The notes under the pieces are model-generated. The model made no database searches, had not been told where the DNA came from, and worked only from the letters and a program-made list of their open reading frames with translations. A DNA stretch of 64,000 nucleotides from Cristatella mucedo. Taxonomy: Eukaryota; Bryozoa; Phylactolaemata; Cristatellidae. Location: contig WPIO01000030.1 in assembly GCA_009760855.2 (NCBI GenBank), positions 2,101,001-2,165,000 of the forward strand, read 5' to 3'. The position numbers were made by a program, and so were the translations under genes. Shown piece after piece: positions 47,476 to 58,904 of this stretch (positions within the stretch are counted from its first letter, which is position 1; each line of letters opens with the position of its first letter).

Positions 47476-48761
47476 GTCGCAACTCATTTCGAGAGAAGAA
47501 ATAACTAGAGATGAAGGCTGTGCATGATGTTTTTATAAGAACGGGATGCTAAAGCAAGCTAGTACAAAGCTGAGTCCGTAAGTACTTAAGTAGACACTTA
47601 AAGGCAATGGTTAGTAGTACCGGTGGACACTAAGTGGCTGGCGAGAACAAATTAGCTGCAGTAAAACTGAGCCGCGAGCTCGAATCGGATCGTGCTCTGC
47701 AGTCATTATCAAAATAATAATAATAATAATAATAATATCAAAATAAAAGACATTCAGCGTCCCAAAAAAATTAAACCCATTTCCACGACACCCCATTGAA
47801 GAAATTTCTCGAGCAATTATTGCTGCATGAATTGCTGTCTATTTTGCGAACTTGTCGGAGAGATGAAGGCTGTGCTACTTGACGCTCTGGCTGTAGCAGA
47901 AGAACATCGAGCGGGTGATTAGTGACAGAATTCCCACTTTTAGCACGCATAATCCCCTGAAGACAGTCTCCCACCAAAGTTAAAACATTGAGAGAGAGAA
48001 TGTGTGGAACGCATCCATTTAGCTGCTTTAAAGATTCGTCTGTTTGAAGGGTCGTTTCGCATTCGAATAATTCGAAGCAGAGGCATCAATGTTAGGGCTC
48101 CTGGTGTAACTGGTGGTAAGAAAAAATGCCCCTCCCTGAATAACTTCCGCTAGCACTAATTGCTCCACGGATTACGGTCAATTTTGCGAACTTGTCTGCG
48201 AGGTGAAGGCTGCGCCATCGTCGGGAGACCTCTTACATACCGTGAATGGCAAGTAGCATCTACCAGAGCGTCTATCTCGCAATATCTGCCGCCGCTGCTT
48301 GAATTGGACGCTAGTGAGCCCTCCAGGGACCTGAACGAACGTCGACCGCGAGGAGCAAGGTTTCCATGGAAGCAGTCTAGCAAAATCAATTGGAATTTGC
48401 GATTGCAGTCTGCTGCTCGGTGGTCGGAAGGTTCGGTGTTTCGAAACACTCACGCCAGTGTACGTTGGGTCACTGCAACACGACTGGCTAACGGAGCAAG
48501 GTGGAATGGAGAAAGGATGGAGGCAACCGTGGCCGCACTCTCCATAGCTGCATCCGCCATGCCAGGCCACCAGACGCAGCTCCTCGCTGTGGCTCGTCGT
48601 GGCTCGTCGTGGCGAAATGGCCTCGAGGATTGCATTCAACAGTGCAGATTCAACTGGAGATCTGCTGGAAGAGCCGATTGTGGGCGTTAATCTTTCCCAT
48701 TTCTAATACGCAGTTGGTTTTCCCATAGCTAGTAAGTTGGTTTTATCATCATGCAATTATA
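47476..48761. other. No recognisable gene
   Basis: A short ATA/AAT repeat at about 47707-47737. The phrase attgctgtctattttgcgaa cttgtcggagagatgaaggc (about 47831-47870) recurs in diverged form at about 48172-48210 (acggtcaattttgcgaac, ttgtctgcgaggtgaaggct), so a short direct repeat of unknown type lies about 340 bp apart. The frames here show no domain. Confidence 0.4.
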
Positions 48762-48995
48762 GAAAGTCTGCTGCCATCCATGTGTGGACGTCATCAATAT
48801 ATGCAACAAGAGAGTTGAGAGAACTCGACGTGCTGGAGGGCTGGGAGAAATCAAAGCAATGGTACAACTGGGTGTCATCTGCATAGAAGTGAAAGCTTAG
48901 ATCTTGCTTGGAAATCACATTGGCGAGAGAGAGAGAGAGAGAGAGAGATAGGTAGATAGATAGATATATAGATAGATAGATAGATAGATAGATTG

Positions 48996-49092
<97 letters not shown>

Positions 49093-49232
49093 AAACCATG
49101 AACAGAGCTGGACCAAGCAAAGAACTCTGATGTACTCCATATTTCAGAGGTTCATCGGATGACCTTCGTCTATTCATATCAATACTCTGGAGTCTCTCAC
49201 TGAGATAGAACCTGAACTGTAACCCGGCTTCA
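48762..49232 (-). mobile_element. LINE family 1 reverse-transcriptase fragment interrupted by a microsatellite
   Basis: From the right end, the minus strand encodes LQFRFYLSERLQSIDMN, EPLKYGVHQSSLLGPALFMV and YTL, then the microsatellite. It resumes with FHFYADDTQLYHCFDFSQPS and ends DDVHTWMAADF. FYADD is the reverse-transcriptase catalytic motif. The frame is intact on either side of the repeat. Confidence 0.85.
48923..49090. repeat. Compound GA/GATA microsatellite inside a LINE frame
   Basis: A GA run, then about 70 bp of GATA units, then about 73 bp of GA. It replaces a native short pyrimidine tract of the reverse-transcriptase gene (minus-strand actctcct in other copies). Confidence 0.95.
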
Positions 49233-49574
49233 AGACGATACAATTAGGGAACCGAGACCAATGAACATCTCGGCTGTCGTAATTTGACTGATTTAGCATG
49301 CCCGTTTCAATGCCCCGGTTTTCTCACCGAGCAATCTCCAATCGTTCTAGCTTATTATGCAGCCGGTCATTTAGCACTTGAAAATGATAAGACTTTTAAG
49401 CCATCTGATAGCTCTCTACCGATGAAGAGTCGTAAGGATATCTACTCATTTGCCGACCAATAATTTAGAATATATGTCGAAGCTGTCACAGCTGCGGCCT
49501 AATCAAATGGCACTAACTGCAAAATCATTGGTGTAAAAGCAAAAAAAAGGAAGACTAGATCGGCTCATCCACAT
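49233..49574. other. No recognisable feature
   Basis: Nothing identifiable by eye. Confidence 0.4.
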
Positions 49575-49732
49575 CCGTGGCGGCAGAGGAGCCTTTGCGG
49601 CTGGCGCGGCGTTTGCAGGAGGCAATCGAGAGTTGCCTGCCGCAGGTCTCGAACCCACGACCTGGATCGTTATCAGGTGATGTCATCACCAGGTACAAGC
49701 GTACCCCTAGGCCTTAGACCATGAGGATACAA
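49575..49732 (-). mobile_element. SINE group B
   Basis: + strand ggcggcagaggagcctttgc, ggcaatcgagagttgcctgc, B-box complement ggtctcgaacc, gacctggatcgttatcaggt. The complement of the head (cctaggccttagacc) is recognisable. Confidence 0.65.
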
Positions 49733-50829
49733 GCGCCAATCCTCACTCTCTGATGGAAGAAAGTCGTTCGAGCTCCTGCTCCTCGTCAAGCAGCTTCCAT
49801 CTTTGGGGATTGGGGGCGTGGTCTCATCGCTGTGCTGCGGCCGAAATTATCGCCTTACAGCTGCTGAATGCTTCCGCGTGATGGGTTGAAATTTCAGTGG
49901 CTGCGCACGTGTGCCAGTTGGTTGCCACGAGCTCCCACGCTGCTCATGCGGAGGTGAGAAATGCAAAAACAGGCGCTGATCGAGATGCATTCGGTCGGTG
50001 CGTACTGGCCTGACGCCAGTTTATGACCTTTCCGATTCTTGTTCTGCTTTGAAAATCCGTCAGCGCTCTTTGGACGTGACCCTGCGAGCCAAACTGAAAA
50101 ATTAAAGACTCTAGTAACATTTCAGGCACAGTCAAGACCGTGGTTCTAAGCATCGCTGACGCGTTACTAGGGTAATGACAACTGCAGCTACGACCCCAGT
50201 GAATGGCAGGCTTAACTGTTGTCAGCAGTGATTCAACATTCATTGTGTTGAAAGTTTCGAAGTTTAAGGATGCATCAATCAATATTTCAGACTAACAGAA
50301 CTTTATTGTTTTAACATACAGTTGTGCAGCCACAGGCACATTCAGTTTTCGCAGATCTTAGGTCACTAGGTAAATACGTTAGATAGGCAGGTCAGCTACT
50401 ATAAATCAGCCAACTCCTTCCTGCCGTCAAATAGACATAGAACACCTGGCAACAGATCATGGACAGACACAGACACAGATCCTGATGACACACTGGTAAT
50501 CGGGTCTTAAGTGATCGGTAATCTCATCCTCAGTTGATTTATCAGTCACCCATCCTTATTTGACGCACGTTGTTGGAACAGCACTCTCAACATGTACCGG
50601 TAGCAATTTCTAAAAGAGCCAAATCTTAAACCAATTCAACATATAGAGCCATATGAACCGAAATAGATATCCCAACAATTGCAAGTACAGCCTCTCATGG
50701 CAGCCACCACGAATCGTATTAGGTTGTATGTGCTTTAAGCAGAACGAAGTAACATTACGAAAAGTAGGAGCTTGAGTAAAAGAGGGACCGCTAATACTTC
50801 CTGGGTGCTATTTTGAAGGATGTCAGAGC
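49733..50829. other. No recognisable gene
   Basis: Only short motif-free frames, the longest 112 residues on the minus strand (49944-50282). Confidence 0.4.
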
Positions 50830-51908
50830 CAACTGTCCCTCCCAGCCTTCGAGCACCTAAAATTCTCTAAACTCACTAGCTGCATGCATTGATGACATCC
50901 GCACATGGATGGCAGCAAATTTTCTAAAACTTAACGATGATAAAACTAACTTACTAGTTATGGGCAAACCCAGTGTGATCCAGAGATTGGAAAGGCTGAC
51001 TCTCAAAATTGGCTCTGCCAGCATATCTCCAGTTGAATCAGCTCGAAATCTAGGTGTCATATTCCAAAGCGACCTCTCGTTAGACGACCATATCAGCTCC
51101 ACAGTCAAATCCGCCTATTTTCAGCTTCATAACATTGCTAAAATTTGGGCTTGTTTAGATAAGGATACCACGTCCAAGTTGGTCCATGCATTCGTGACAT
51201 CCCGTCTCGACTTCTGCAACTCGCTGCTTACTGGCCTACCAGCATGTGCGATCAGGCGATTGCAGCTGGTGCAAAACTCGGCAGCCAGGCTTGTCTGTCG
51301 TGAGCGTCGCAGTTGCCACATTACTCCACTTCTCGCCGACCTGCACTGGCTACCAGTCAAGCAACGGATATCCGTTGCTTGACTTCAAGGTTTTGTCGCT
51401 CAGTTTTAGGTCCCTTCATTCTATGGCTCCAGCCTATCTGTCAGATATACTACCCCATCAGGCCAAGCATCGTACCACCCGCTTTTCGGAATCCAACTGT
51501 CTAGAAATACCTCATACAAACCTTAAATCCTTTGGAGACCGTGCATTTAGTTCATATGCTCCCAAAGCCTGGAACTCCCTCCCGACCTGCGTCAGAACAT
51601 CCCCTGACCTGACCAGATTTAAAAGGAACCTAAAAACACACCTATTTAGGACAGCATTTAGTGGGTTCCTGTGATTCGTCCTTGATGTGCTTATGCGTGC
51701 TGACACTGTGCATGCTGCCACTAACCACATTCGCATGCTGACCCTGTGCATGTCACCCCTAACCATATTATTCATTTCGTCTGTTTTTCAAGCATGATTT
51801 TACTTACCATTCAATTGCATTTCACTTTGCAGCAAATGTAAAGCGCCTAGAGAGAGATTAAGTTCTTTGAGGGCGCTTTATCAAGTGAATTATTATTGTT
51901 ATTATTAT
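50830..51908 (+). mobile_element. LINE family 1, best preserved copy (C-terminal part and 3' UTR)
   Basis: The frame from 50909 is open for 157 residues: MAANFLKLNDDKTNLLVMGK, SDLSLDDHISSTVKS, HNIAKIWACLDKDTTSKLVH and LADLHWLPVKQR. It is then broken by a 28-bp palindrome. In another frame it resumes as LSLSFRSLHSMAPAYLSDIL and APKAWNSLPTCVRTSPDLTR to the stop after FRTAFSGFL. The 3' UTR and tail (gcgcctagagagagattaag, ggcgctttatcaagtgaatt, ATT repeats) are intact. The fragment encodes the region after the polymerase catalytic site; the endonuclease and FYADD parts are missing. Confidence 0.9.
51356..51383. repeat. Perfect 28-bp palindrome
   Basis: gtcaagcaacggat followed at once by its exact reverse complement atccgttgcttgac. 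The 58905 LINE copy has only gtcaagcaacgcat followed by agacttcaagg here. The second half is therefore an added inverted copy, and it breaks the frame. Confidence 0.95.
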
Positions 51909-52888
51909 TAACTGAAATGCAGCTCAGATGATTCTGAAAGTGTAGGCAGTGTGCAATTATGAACTGACTGTTGCTGGATATGTTAGGAGTGAAAGTCGAG
52001 CATGCTAAGCCAGCCAAGTTAGGAGAAATGCGAGATGTCCCGTTCGCGTAGGACATGTTCCTCTGGCGTTGAGGAACATGCACCCACAAAGAGCATTGGC
52101 GTGCTATTACTGAGGTTGAGCACTAATAACTACTAAAGTGCTCTGTTACATGAATGCACTGGTGCTATTTTAACACCCTTTAGCCATTCTTTGAGTAGCC
52201 ATTTCCAGCGTTACTAGTTGGGGCAAGTCATGGTATACAAAATAAGTGATGTGGCAATTAAAACTCACGGATACTCTTGTATTTATTGCAATTCCACCTA
52301 GGCTTATTAGTCAATGTTATGTGTTCCGGTAATGTTTGATAAGGACATAAACTTGGATCAATCGGTGCTCATAGTCATATTCTGCCGGTCATATTATCGT
52401 AACTGAAAGCAGGGTACGGTGCTAAGGTACAAGACAGCTACCGATGAGTACGAGCGCGTTTCACGTCTGCTAGCAGCAAGTACTTTGTGCCCATTCGACA
52501 TCTGCCCAGTTAGTAAAAATCGCATGCAATACCAACCCTTCAGCACGTTGATTATCAGAGATCCGCAATAGCAGCAAAGTATTACCACTGTATGCCCTTA
52601 TAATCGGACCAAAGTCAAATAATGAATGCACCGCCTCGATATCTTTTCTCAATGCTGCCGACTCTCGACACTTGCTTTTCCACCATTCTATGCTACTGTA
52701 TGGAATATTCTTCTGAAACCGCCTCTAACCACCTCTTTGTTGCTAAGAATTGAAGTAAATTGTGTGGCACATGTGCTCAAAAGTATATTGCGGTTAAGTG
52801 TCCTGATCAAAACAATCGAGCTATTATAACACCTTCGTAATCTTTTAGTTTTAAGGGATTACAGATTGAGGAATACAATGCAATCATC
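51909..52888. other. No recognisable gene
   Basis: AT-rich; short frames without motifs. Confidence 0.4.
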
Positions 52889-53378
52889 TTCATTCTATGG
52901 CTCCAGCCTATCTGTCAGATATACTACCCCATCAGGCCAAGCATCGTACCACCCACTTTTCGGAATCCAACTGTCTAGAAATACCTCATACAAACCTTAA
53001 ATTTTTTGGAGACCATGCATTTAGTTCATATGCTCCCAAAGCCTGGAACTCCCTCCCGACCTGCGTCAAAACATCCCCTGACCTGACCAGATTTAAAAGG
53101 AACCTAAAAACACACCTATTTAGGACAGCATTTAGTGGGTCCCTGTGATTCGTCCTTGATGTGCTTATGCGTGCTGACACTGTGCATGCTGCCACTAACC
53201 ACATTCGCATGCTGACCCTGTGCATGTCACCCCTAACCATATTATTCATTTCGTTTTTTTTTCAAGCATGATTTTACTTACCATTCAATTGCATTTCACT
53301 TTACAGCAAATGTAAAGCGCCTAGAGAGAGATTGAGTTCTCTGAGGGCACTTTATCAAGTGAATTATTATTATTATTA
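52889..53378 (+). mobile_element. LINE family 1, 5'-truncated copy nearly identical to the 51.4-51.9 kb copy
   Basis: Begins at ttcattctatggctccagcc (MAPAYLSDILPHQAKHRTTH) and runs in one open frame to the stop after FRTAFSGSL. The 3' UTR and tail then follow. Only scattered single-base differences from 51409-51908 are visible, so both derive from closely related, recent sources. Confidence 0.9.
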
Positions 53379-53459
53379 TTAACCCAAGTATGTACGCATA
53401 GCATGGGCGAACGGACGCGCGCATACAAAAGCACAAATAGATGACTATCTGTCTTTCTC

Positions 53460-53462
<3 letters not shown>

Positions 53463-53503
<41 letters not shown>
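53463..53503. repeat. AT microsatellite
   Basis: About 41 bp of pure TA just outside the inverted repeat at 53517. Confidence 0.95.
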
Positions 53504-53507
<4 letters not shown>

Positions 53508-53516
53508 AGATATATA

Positions 53517-53597
53517 TAGAGAATTTTTGAGCGACAGTCCAGCCGTAGATAGAACTTCAGAAATAAAGGACGATTGGTTACTATAACAGTCACGAAT

Positions 53598-53667
<70 letters not shown>

Positions 53668-53774
53668 TTATATATATATATATATATATGTACATTCGCG
53701 ACTGTTATATTAACCAATCGTCCTTTATTTCTGAAGTTCTATCTACGGCTGGACTGTCGCTCAAAAATTCTCTC
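53517..53774. repeat. Long near-perfect inverted repeat around a CA/TA microsatellite
   Basis: The left arm (about 53517-53602, agagaatttttgagcgacag...) and right arm (about 53689-53774, ...ctgtcgctcaaaaattctct) are reverse complements over about 85 bp with three mismatches by eye. The loop is a CA run (about 53600-53667) followed by a TA run to 53688. Transcripts would fold into a long hairpin. There is no coding content. Confidence 0.9.
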
Positions 53775-55274
53775 TGATGTGGGACATTTTTCCAACTGCT
53801 ACTTGGAAATGAGAAGATAAGCTGGCAGTAAAGCGGTTTTCGAGTCGCTAAAATGGGCTAACGAGCTGTCAAGAGTGAAGATTGGCTTCGCGTCGACGTG
53901 CCTGTAATCTTTCATGCGGTTCAAGTCATCTCTTGGCTCCTTTGTTCAAGTTGGAGGAGTGCGTGCACCGGCGCCTTAAAGATAAGCTAACCGGTACTTT
54001 GTGGCCTGCCAAGAAATGAGCTGTTACGTTATTGCTCTCGGATTGTGATGGCTCGGAAAATCCTCAAATCAGACACGGTAGAAAAGCTAAAAGGAATTCG
54101 CAGCCTTTTAGGTAGATTAAAGATCGCCAACAATCGCAGTGCAGGTGTCTCTGGTCCCTGTTTTAGAATAGGTGCACTCATTGTCGTAGTAAAGGAGAAG
54201 ATGCTCGGTCAGCAACGGCCCACATGGGTATATGCCCATACGTGGCAGAGGCTATTTTTTACTTTCATTAGCCGATGTCAACACTTCGTCAACAGCTATT
54301 CGAATTCACCAGAGGCAGAGAAACCACACGAGCTACTGTCGCAGCGACGCGTGCTCGGTACGGCTCGATTAACTTCTATGCTACCAGAGTACATCCGCGA
54401 CGTGACGAAGTTAGAAATTGGAAGAAAGCATTCTGCAATATCACGGTGTCGCCTCCAATCGTCTGCAGCGGGCGCATGGCTCGTTGCGGCATGCTTGATC
54501 TTATTGTCTCGCTCCTCGAAGCAGACATTTTAAGGTAGCCGCGGCATCCAAGCTCATTGTGGAGCTGTGTAAATAGCGATCTTTGAGAGAGTGTCTGATC
54601 TTTCAAAGCGAGCCGACCACTCACATAAGCTAGCGCTCGATTGTTGGCAGCCTCGTCGCCGAGGCGAATCGATAATTGGCAGGCAGGCAGACAATTCGCA
54701 TTACCTCGCTGCGTGACTGTGTGGCGTTACGTTGCCGCTAGGGAAGACTATGCAGTACATACTGCTGAGCTACGCTAAATCAGTCTCCGAAAAGGTGATT
54801 GAAAGAGAAAGAGCGAGCTAGTATGTTTCGAAAAAGGCGAGGCGAGATTAGTCTAATTAGATTTAATTAGACTAATGGACACGCAAGCTCTTCTCGCCTA
54901 CTGCTTGTATGTGCACACACGGCATTTGATAAGTCAAGCGAAAAATACACTCCCTTGATCAAGCAATTTTATCGAGATGTTCCCCAACAAAATCTTCTTG
55001 CATTGCAGAACGAGTACATTCGGTTTCCTGAGTCAACTCAAAGGGTAAGAGATGGTCTCTTGCCGGGCTGGTCACCTATTAAAGCCTGCGGCATTTCTTA
55101 AGGGGCCGCTGGGAGTAGTCCTTCTGTTCCTCCTCAGTGTCATAACTCAAGTCCAGGTGTTTAATACAAATATTTAAGAAGCCTCGTCGCCGCCGGCTAG
55201 ATCAGCTTGGGAGCGGCGGTACCGCCCAAGTCACGGGGTCATGGAGTCCGAAGCACGAGCATCGGAGCTTTATA
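53775..55274. other. Unassigned sequence
   Basis: Contains a 162-residue open frame (54045-54533, +) with no domain I recognise and a competing frame inside it. The short palindrome attagtctaattagatttaa, ttagactaat sits at about 54848-54877. Confidence 0.4.
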
Positions 55275-55415
55275 CTACGCTTGGCTTGGCTAGATGCTCT
55301 GACACGCCGGTCACGGTTTGAGTCCTGCAGCAAACAATCCTTTATCGCGTGCTGCCAGCACGGTGATGGCCGCAAAGGCTCTTCTGCCGCTACATGAGCG
55401 AGGCTTGAATCAGCC
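55275..55415 (+). mobile_element. SINE group B
   Basis: B-box-like ggtttgagtcctgcagcaaa, body acaatcctttatcgcgtgct and gccgcaaaggctcttctgcc, then gctacatgagcgaggcttga and atcagcc. Confidence 0.7.
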
Positions 55416-57000
55416 TTTACCTTTACTTTTTTGCTCCATTCCCACTTCACCAGATATCGACTCAGTTTGTCTCGGTTGGTGCATTTCGGTATAGGCACCC
55501 GTTGGAATGCTACATCGGTCAGATTATGACAGCCAAACGGATTATTATTGGCTTCCATGATTCTCTCCCTCTCTCGCTACTCTGTTGGGCAAGAGTTATG
55601 GTGAATAGGCAGCGTTGCAGCGACATTTCAACTAGGTCTTTTGTGGTGGTAAACTAAAGGCTTTCTCAAGCTCTCGGGTAGAGAGTTGTCGGAATACGTA
55701 ACTTGTAAAACCAGCTCATTAACCTTTTCAAACAGGTATGCCTTTAAAGTACTAACTGTGACAGTGGTCTGAAAGTTGAAAAGTTTGGGCAGTCACCACT
55801 TTAAAAAAGGGAAGAAGAGCGCAGCTAAATAAGCTTTTTAATTTATAATATAATATGTAATATATATATATATATATAATATATAATATAATATATTTTT
55901 AATTCGGCTCCACAGTCCCCCTCGTTACGTAGTCATAACCATCCCTTCTCAATTGCGACCGATTTTTTTCATAACAATTATATGGGTCTATTGGCTTAGT
56001 TGCACACACCTTGCTACCCGAGTCTTCTAAAAATGTTCAGCAAGAAAATATCTAGGGCCATTCATTGACATAAATATCATTGACATTTTCTTACTCGCCG
56101 GGGCTAGGGTCGGCCAGCATGGTTAGTATTTCTTACGTGACTTTTTGCAATTTGTAATAAACAGCCATGTTGTCCGTAGCATCTTCTGGCGTACGCGGCT
56201 GTTCGCACACCCACCAACTTGACAATGGTGATGAGGAGGGGATTCAAACAGCACGCGAAGTGAAGTACTCCATAATCTGGTGGTATAAGAGTTCTGTCTG
56301 TCACCAGTAAGTCGGCAAAGGTTTCAGAGACCTGCAGCGGCACAGAGAAAGTACACTTTCGCAGAATATGTAAAGATCGCTCAAAAGATGTACCGCGATA
56401 ACACTTGTAAGATTTTAGACACTACACTATGCCCCCAAAAATTATCCGGCATAAGCAAAACTTAAATTCTTAGCATTTACATCTCTCCACGAAAGACGCC
56501 GATCTCTTTCTAGAGAACTCTGTCGCAGTAGTTAGGATTTTTTTGACTACTGGGGAATACATAGTATCGGATCTCTGTTGTAAATGCAGTAGGCATACTT
56601 GTAAAGGCATGTTTGTCGAAGCTTTGACGCTGAGCTTAGTCAAAACACAATTTCGTTTTCTGACGTATGCCCTTCTCAGGAGTCAGCCGTTCCCTCTCCA
56701 GCGGAGCCTTCGGCTTCCCAGGCTGATAGCTACTCCACGTGTGGCAGTGACTCTTGGGATGATGAGTTATCGTGATGGGCAATCGTTTCGTCTTCCGAAG
56801 AATCAGCTTTGCAACCTATGGCGGGGCCCTTAGAGTGAGATGTTTGACGCCGAACCATCGGAAAGGGGGCATATCCTGCAGCCAGCTTAAGCGGCTTAGC
56901 CCTCAGCCGAATGTCGGTTCGGTGCGCGGAATAAGCAGGACATCTCTCTTACAGGGTTCTAGGCGCTAATCTTCCTACCGTTACTAGGGTCATTAATACT
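55416..57000. other. No recognisable gene; AT microsatellite at 55845-55905
   Basis: A TA/TAATATA microsatellite lies at about 55845-55905. The minus-strand frame at 56104-56343 has a hydrophobic stretch but is not a supportable gene. Confidence 0.4.
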
Positions 57001-57165
57001 AGCTGATTTAACAGCCTCATTAATATAGCAGGAGAAGAGCCTTGACGGCTATCACCACCGCTCGCAGTGGACAATAAAGGATCGCCCACTGCAGGACTCG
57101 AACTTACGACCTGGGTCGTGACGAGCAAGAGCCTTACTTAGTGGGTGAAGACCCAGGGGCGTCAT
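57001..57165 (-). mobile_element. SINE group B, well preserved
   Basis: + strand agctgatttaacagcctcat, taatatagcaggagaagagc, gacggctatcaccaccgctc, acaataaaggatcgcccact, B-box complement ggactcgaact and gacctgggtcgtgacgagca. Confidence 0.8.
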
Positions 57166-58048
57166 GAGTTCGTTGGCACGAGCTCGAAAGAGTCGCAGCA
57201 CGAAGAGGGGATTTTAGCGTATTTTGTTAGCTTGATAACGATGTCGCTGCTCGGCCAGTTTGATCTTATCCCGGCGCTCTTCGCAAACACGTCACGTGGT
57301 CACGATGAACACACGGGTCCGGCAGCCCTACGAGCAGGGTGCTATTACAGGGAAACTATTCTCGTACTTGAGGCACCTCCGTCAAACGTGACTCCAAGCA
57401 GCTGTAAATACAGCGCGCGAAATCGAAGCCGCCACGACGAATAAATTATTTACAGCAAGTCCGCTTACAGCGAGCTGCTGCGCACGCGAATGTCAACGCT
57501 TGGGTTTAATACATGATCTTCCTGTGCAGCAATCGCAAATAAAGCGCATACGCGCGAAAAAGACCAAAGACGGGCATGTTAATCAGCAGTCTACTCAGCA
57601 GTGCTCAATGTGATGAGGCCGCCTCGAGATTCCACCGCATCTTGTGCGATTGTACAGTTCGACGACTCAGCCGACGCAGAGGCAACGGAGTCGTCAGGCT
57701 CATCAGGACCAGGCAACAATACAGAAAGAAGAGACCTCGCGTCGCCTACCAGTAACGAAAGCTGCAGCTCGACCATCTATCAGGCTTCCTGTTCCACTCC
57801 TAATCTCACTGAATTTCACCAAAAACCAGCTCGTATCGGGCTCTTCAATAGCCGACCCGCTTGCAAGATGTCCTTAACGTACGCAGGAAGCCCAGCGATG
57901 TCCGCGGGTAAAGACTCGAAAAAAATTCTGTGAGACGCGCCAGGAGCTGAAGCAGAAGACTCGAATTGAACTAGCAAAAATGGAAAGCGCCTAAATGGTG
58001 GGGCAACAATTGTTAGAAAACTGCCGGCAGTATCAACGGTCGTCTGAA
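57166..58048. other. Unassigned sequence
   Basis: On the minus strand this lies downstream of the gypsy-like fragment, where RNase H or integrase would be expected, but I see no such motif. Confidence 0.35.
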
Positions 58049-58432
58049 TTAACCCAGGGATACTGCATCCGATGTACTGAAATGCGTGGAACTAGTAAAG
58101 TTTGCAAAGCTTTCCTTAGGCGTCTGCAGCTGATAATGTTCGTCCTGTGTTGTGTCATTTAGGTCAACCATAGCACCCGTTGAATCAATGCACACGAGGA
58201 GCTTTTCTGTGCCAGGCTTCGCAACTAATACAAGTGGGCCGACCCATTCTGAGGCCTCGGTTATTTTTACATATATCCCGTCCTTCATCGGGGGTTGCAA
58301 TCGGTTTCAAGGCGGTCTGCATACTTAAAATGGACGCCGCCTTGAGACCGGCTGAGAATCCGAGCGCAGCTGCATTTTGCGTCCATAGGGCAGGCTTCCA
58401 AATCGATTAAATACGTTGGGAAATTTAACCCT
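58049..58432 (-). pseudogene. Ty3/gypsy-type LTR retrotransposon, reverse-transcriptase N-terminal fragment
   Basis: The minus-strand frame from 58300 has SEWVGPLVLVAKPGTEKLLV, the conserved P.VLV.KP core, then DEHYQLQTPKE. Upstream at about 58340-58432, in a broken frame, is a FPNVFNRFGSL-like stretch matching the segment before gypsy polymerases. A stop precedes the expected catalytic YADD region, which is not seen. No LTRs are visible nearby. Described only as a decayed relic. Confidence 0.65.
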
Positions 58433-58904
58433 CGGGTTGATAGTGACATGGCGTGGAGTGGCGATTAAAAGGTCCTTGTTTGGTTCTAACACGCTGAGGC
58501 CAACAAGTCCTAGAAGAGCCTTCGTGTATGACGGGGGAGTCTTAATATCTAACGAGACCCTTAGTACAGCACAAGGAACCTATGACGATCCCGTACTGAC
58601 ATAGGTGTGCCACCGTAGGCATTCAATCTGTCCGTCGCGAGCTTAGGCGCACCGTCGAGCAAGCAGGAATGTCAAGCACACGACATGACGTTGCAAGTGG
58701 CTCTGGTATAGACGCGTACTTTAAAGTCGCTGCATAGGATATTAGGGTTTCTATCTCAAGTCGCAGCTTGGTCGTTAATATAACAATTCTCGCTTCCAGC
58801 TACTAAAGTTGAAGGGGAGAAACACTAAAAAAAATCTATTCCCTACGGGGAATGATTCTTGCTTCTATCCACCCCAGCCGGGAACAGGTGCACCCAGAAA
58901 CCTC
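58433..58904. other. No recognisable feature
   Basis: Nothing identifiable; it may include more of the decayed gypsy element. Confidence 0.35.

Noticed and set aside
54045-54533. 162-residue + strand open frame
   Set aside because: No recognisable motif, an overlapping frame of similar openness, and no coding-like codon bias compared with FBXL7.
56104-56343. Minus-strand frame with GVLHFACCLNPLLITIV resembling the seventh helix of a receptor
   Set aside because: The match is short, lacks the NPxxY motif and any neighbouring helices, and no splice context was seen. A profile search for 7-TM receptors would decide.
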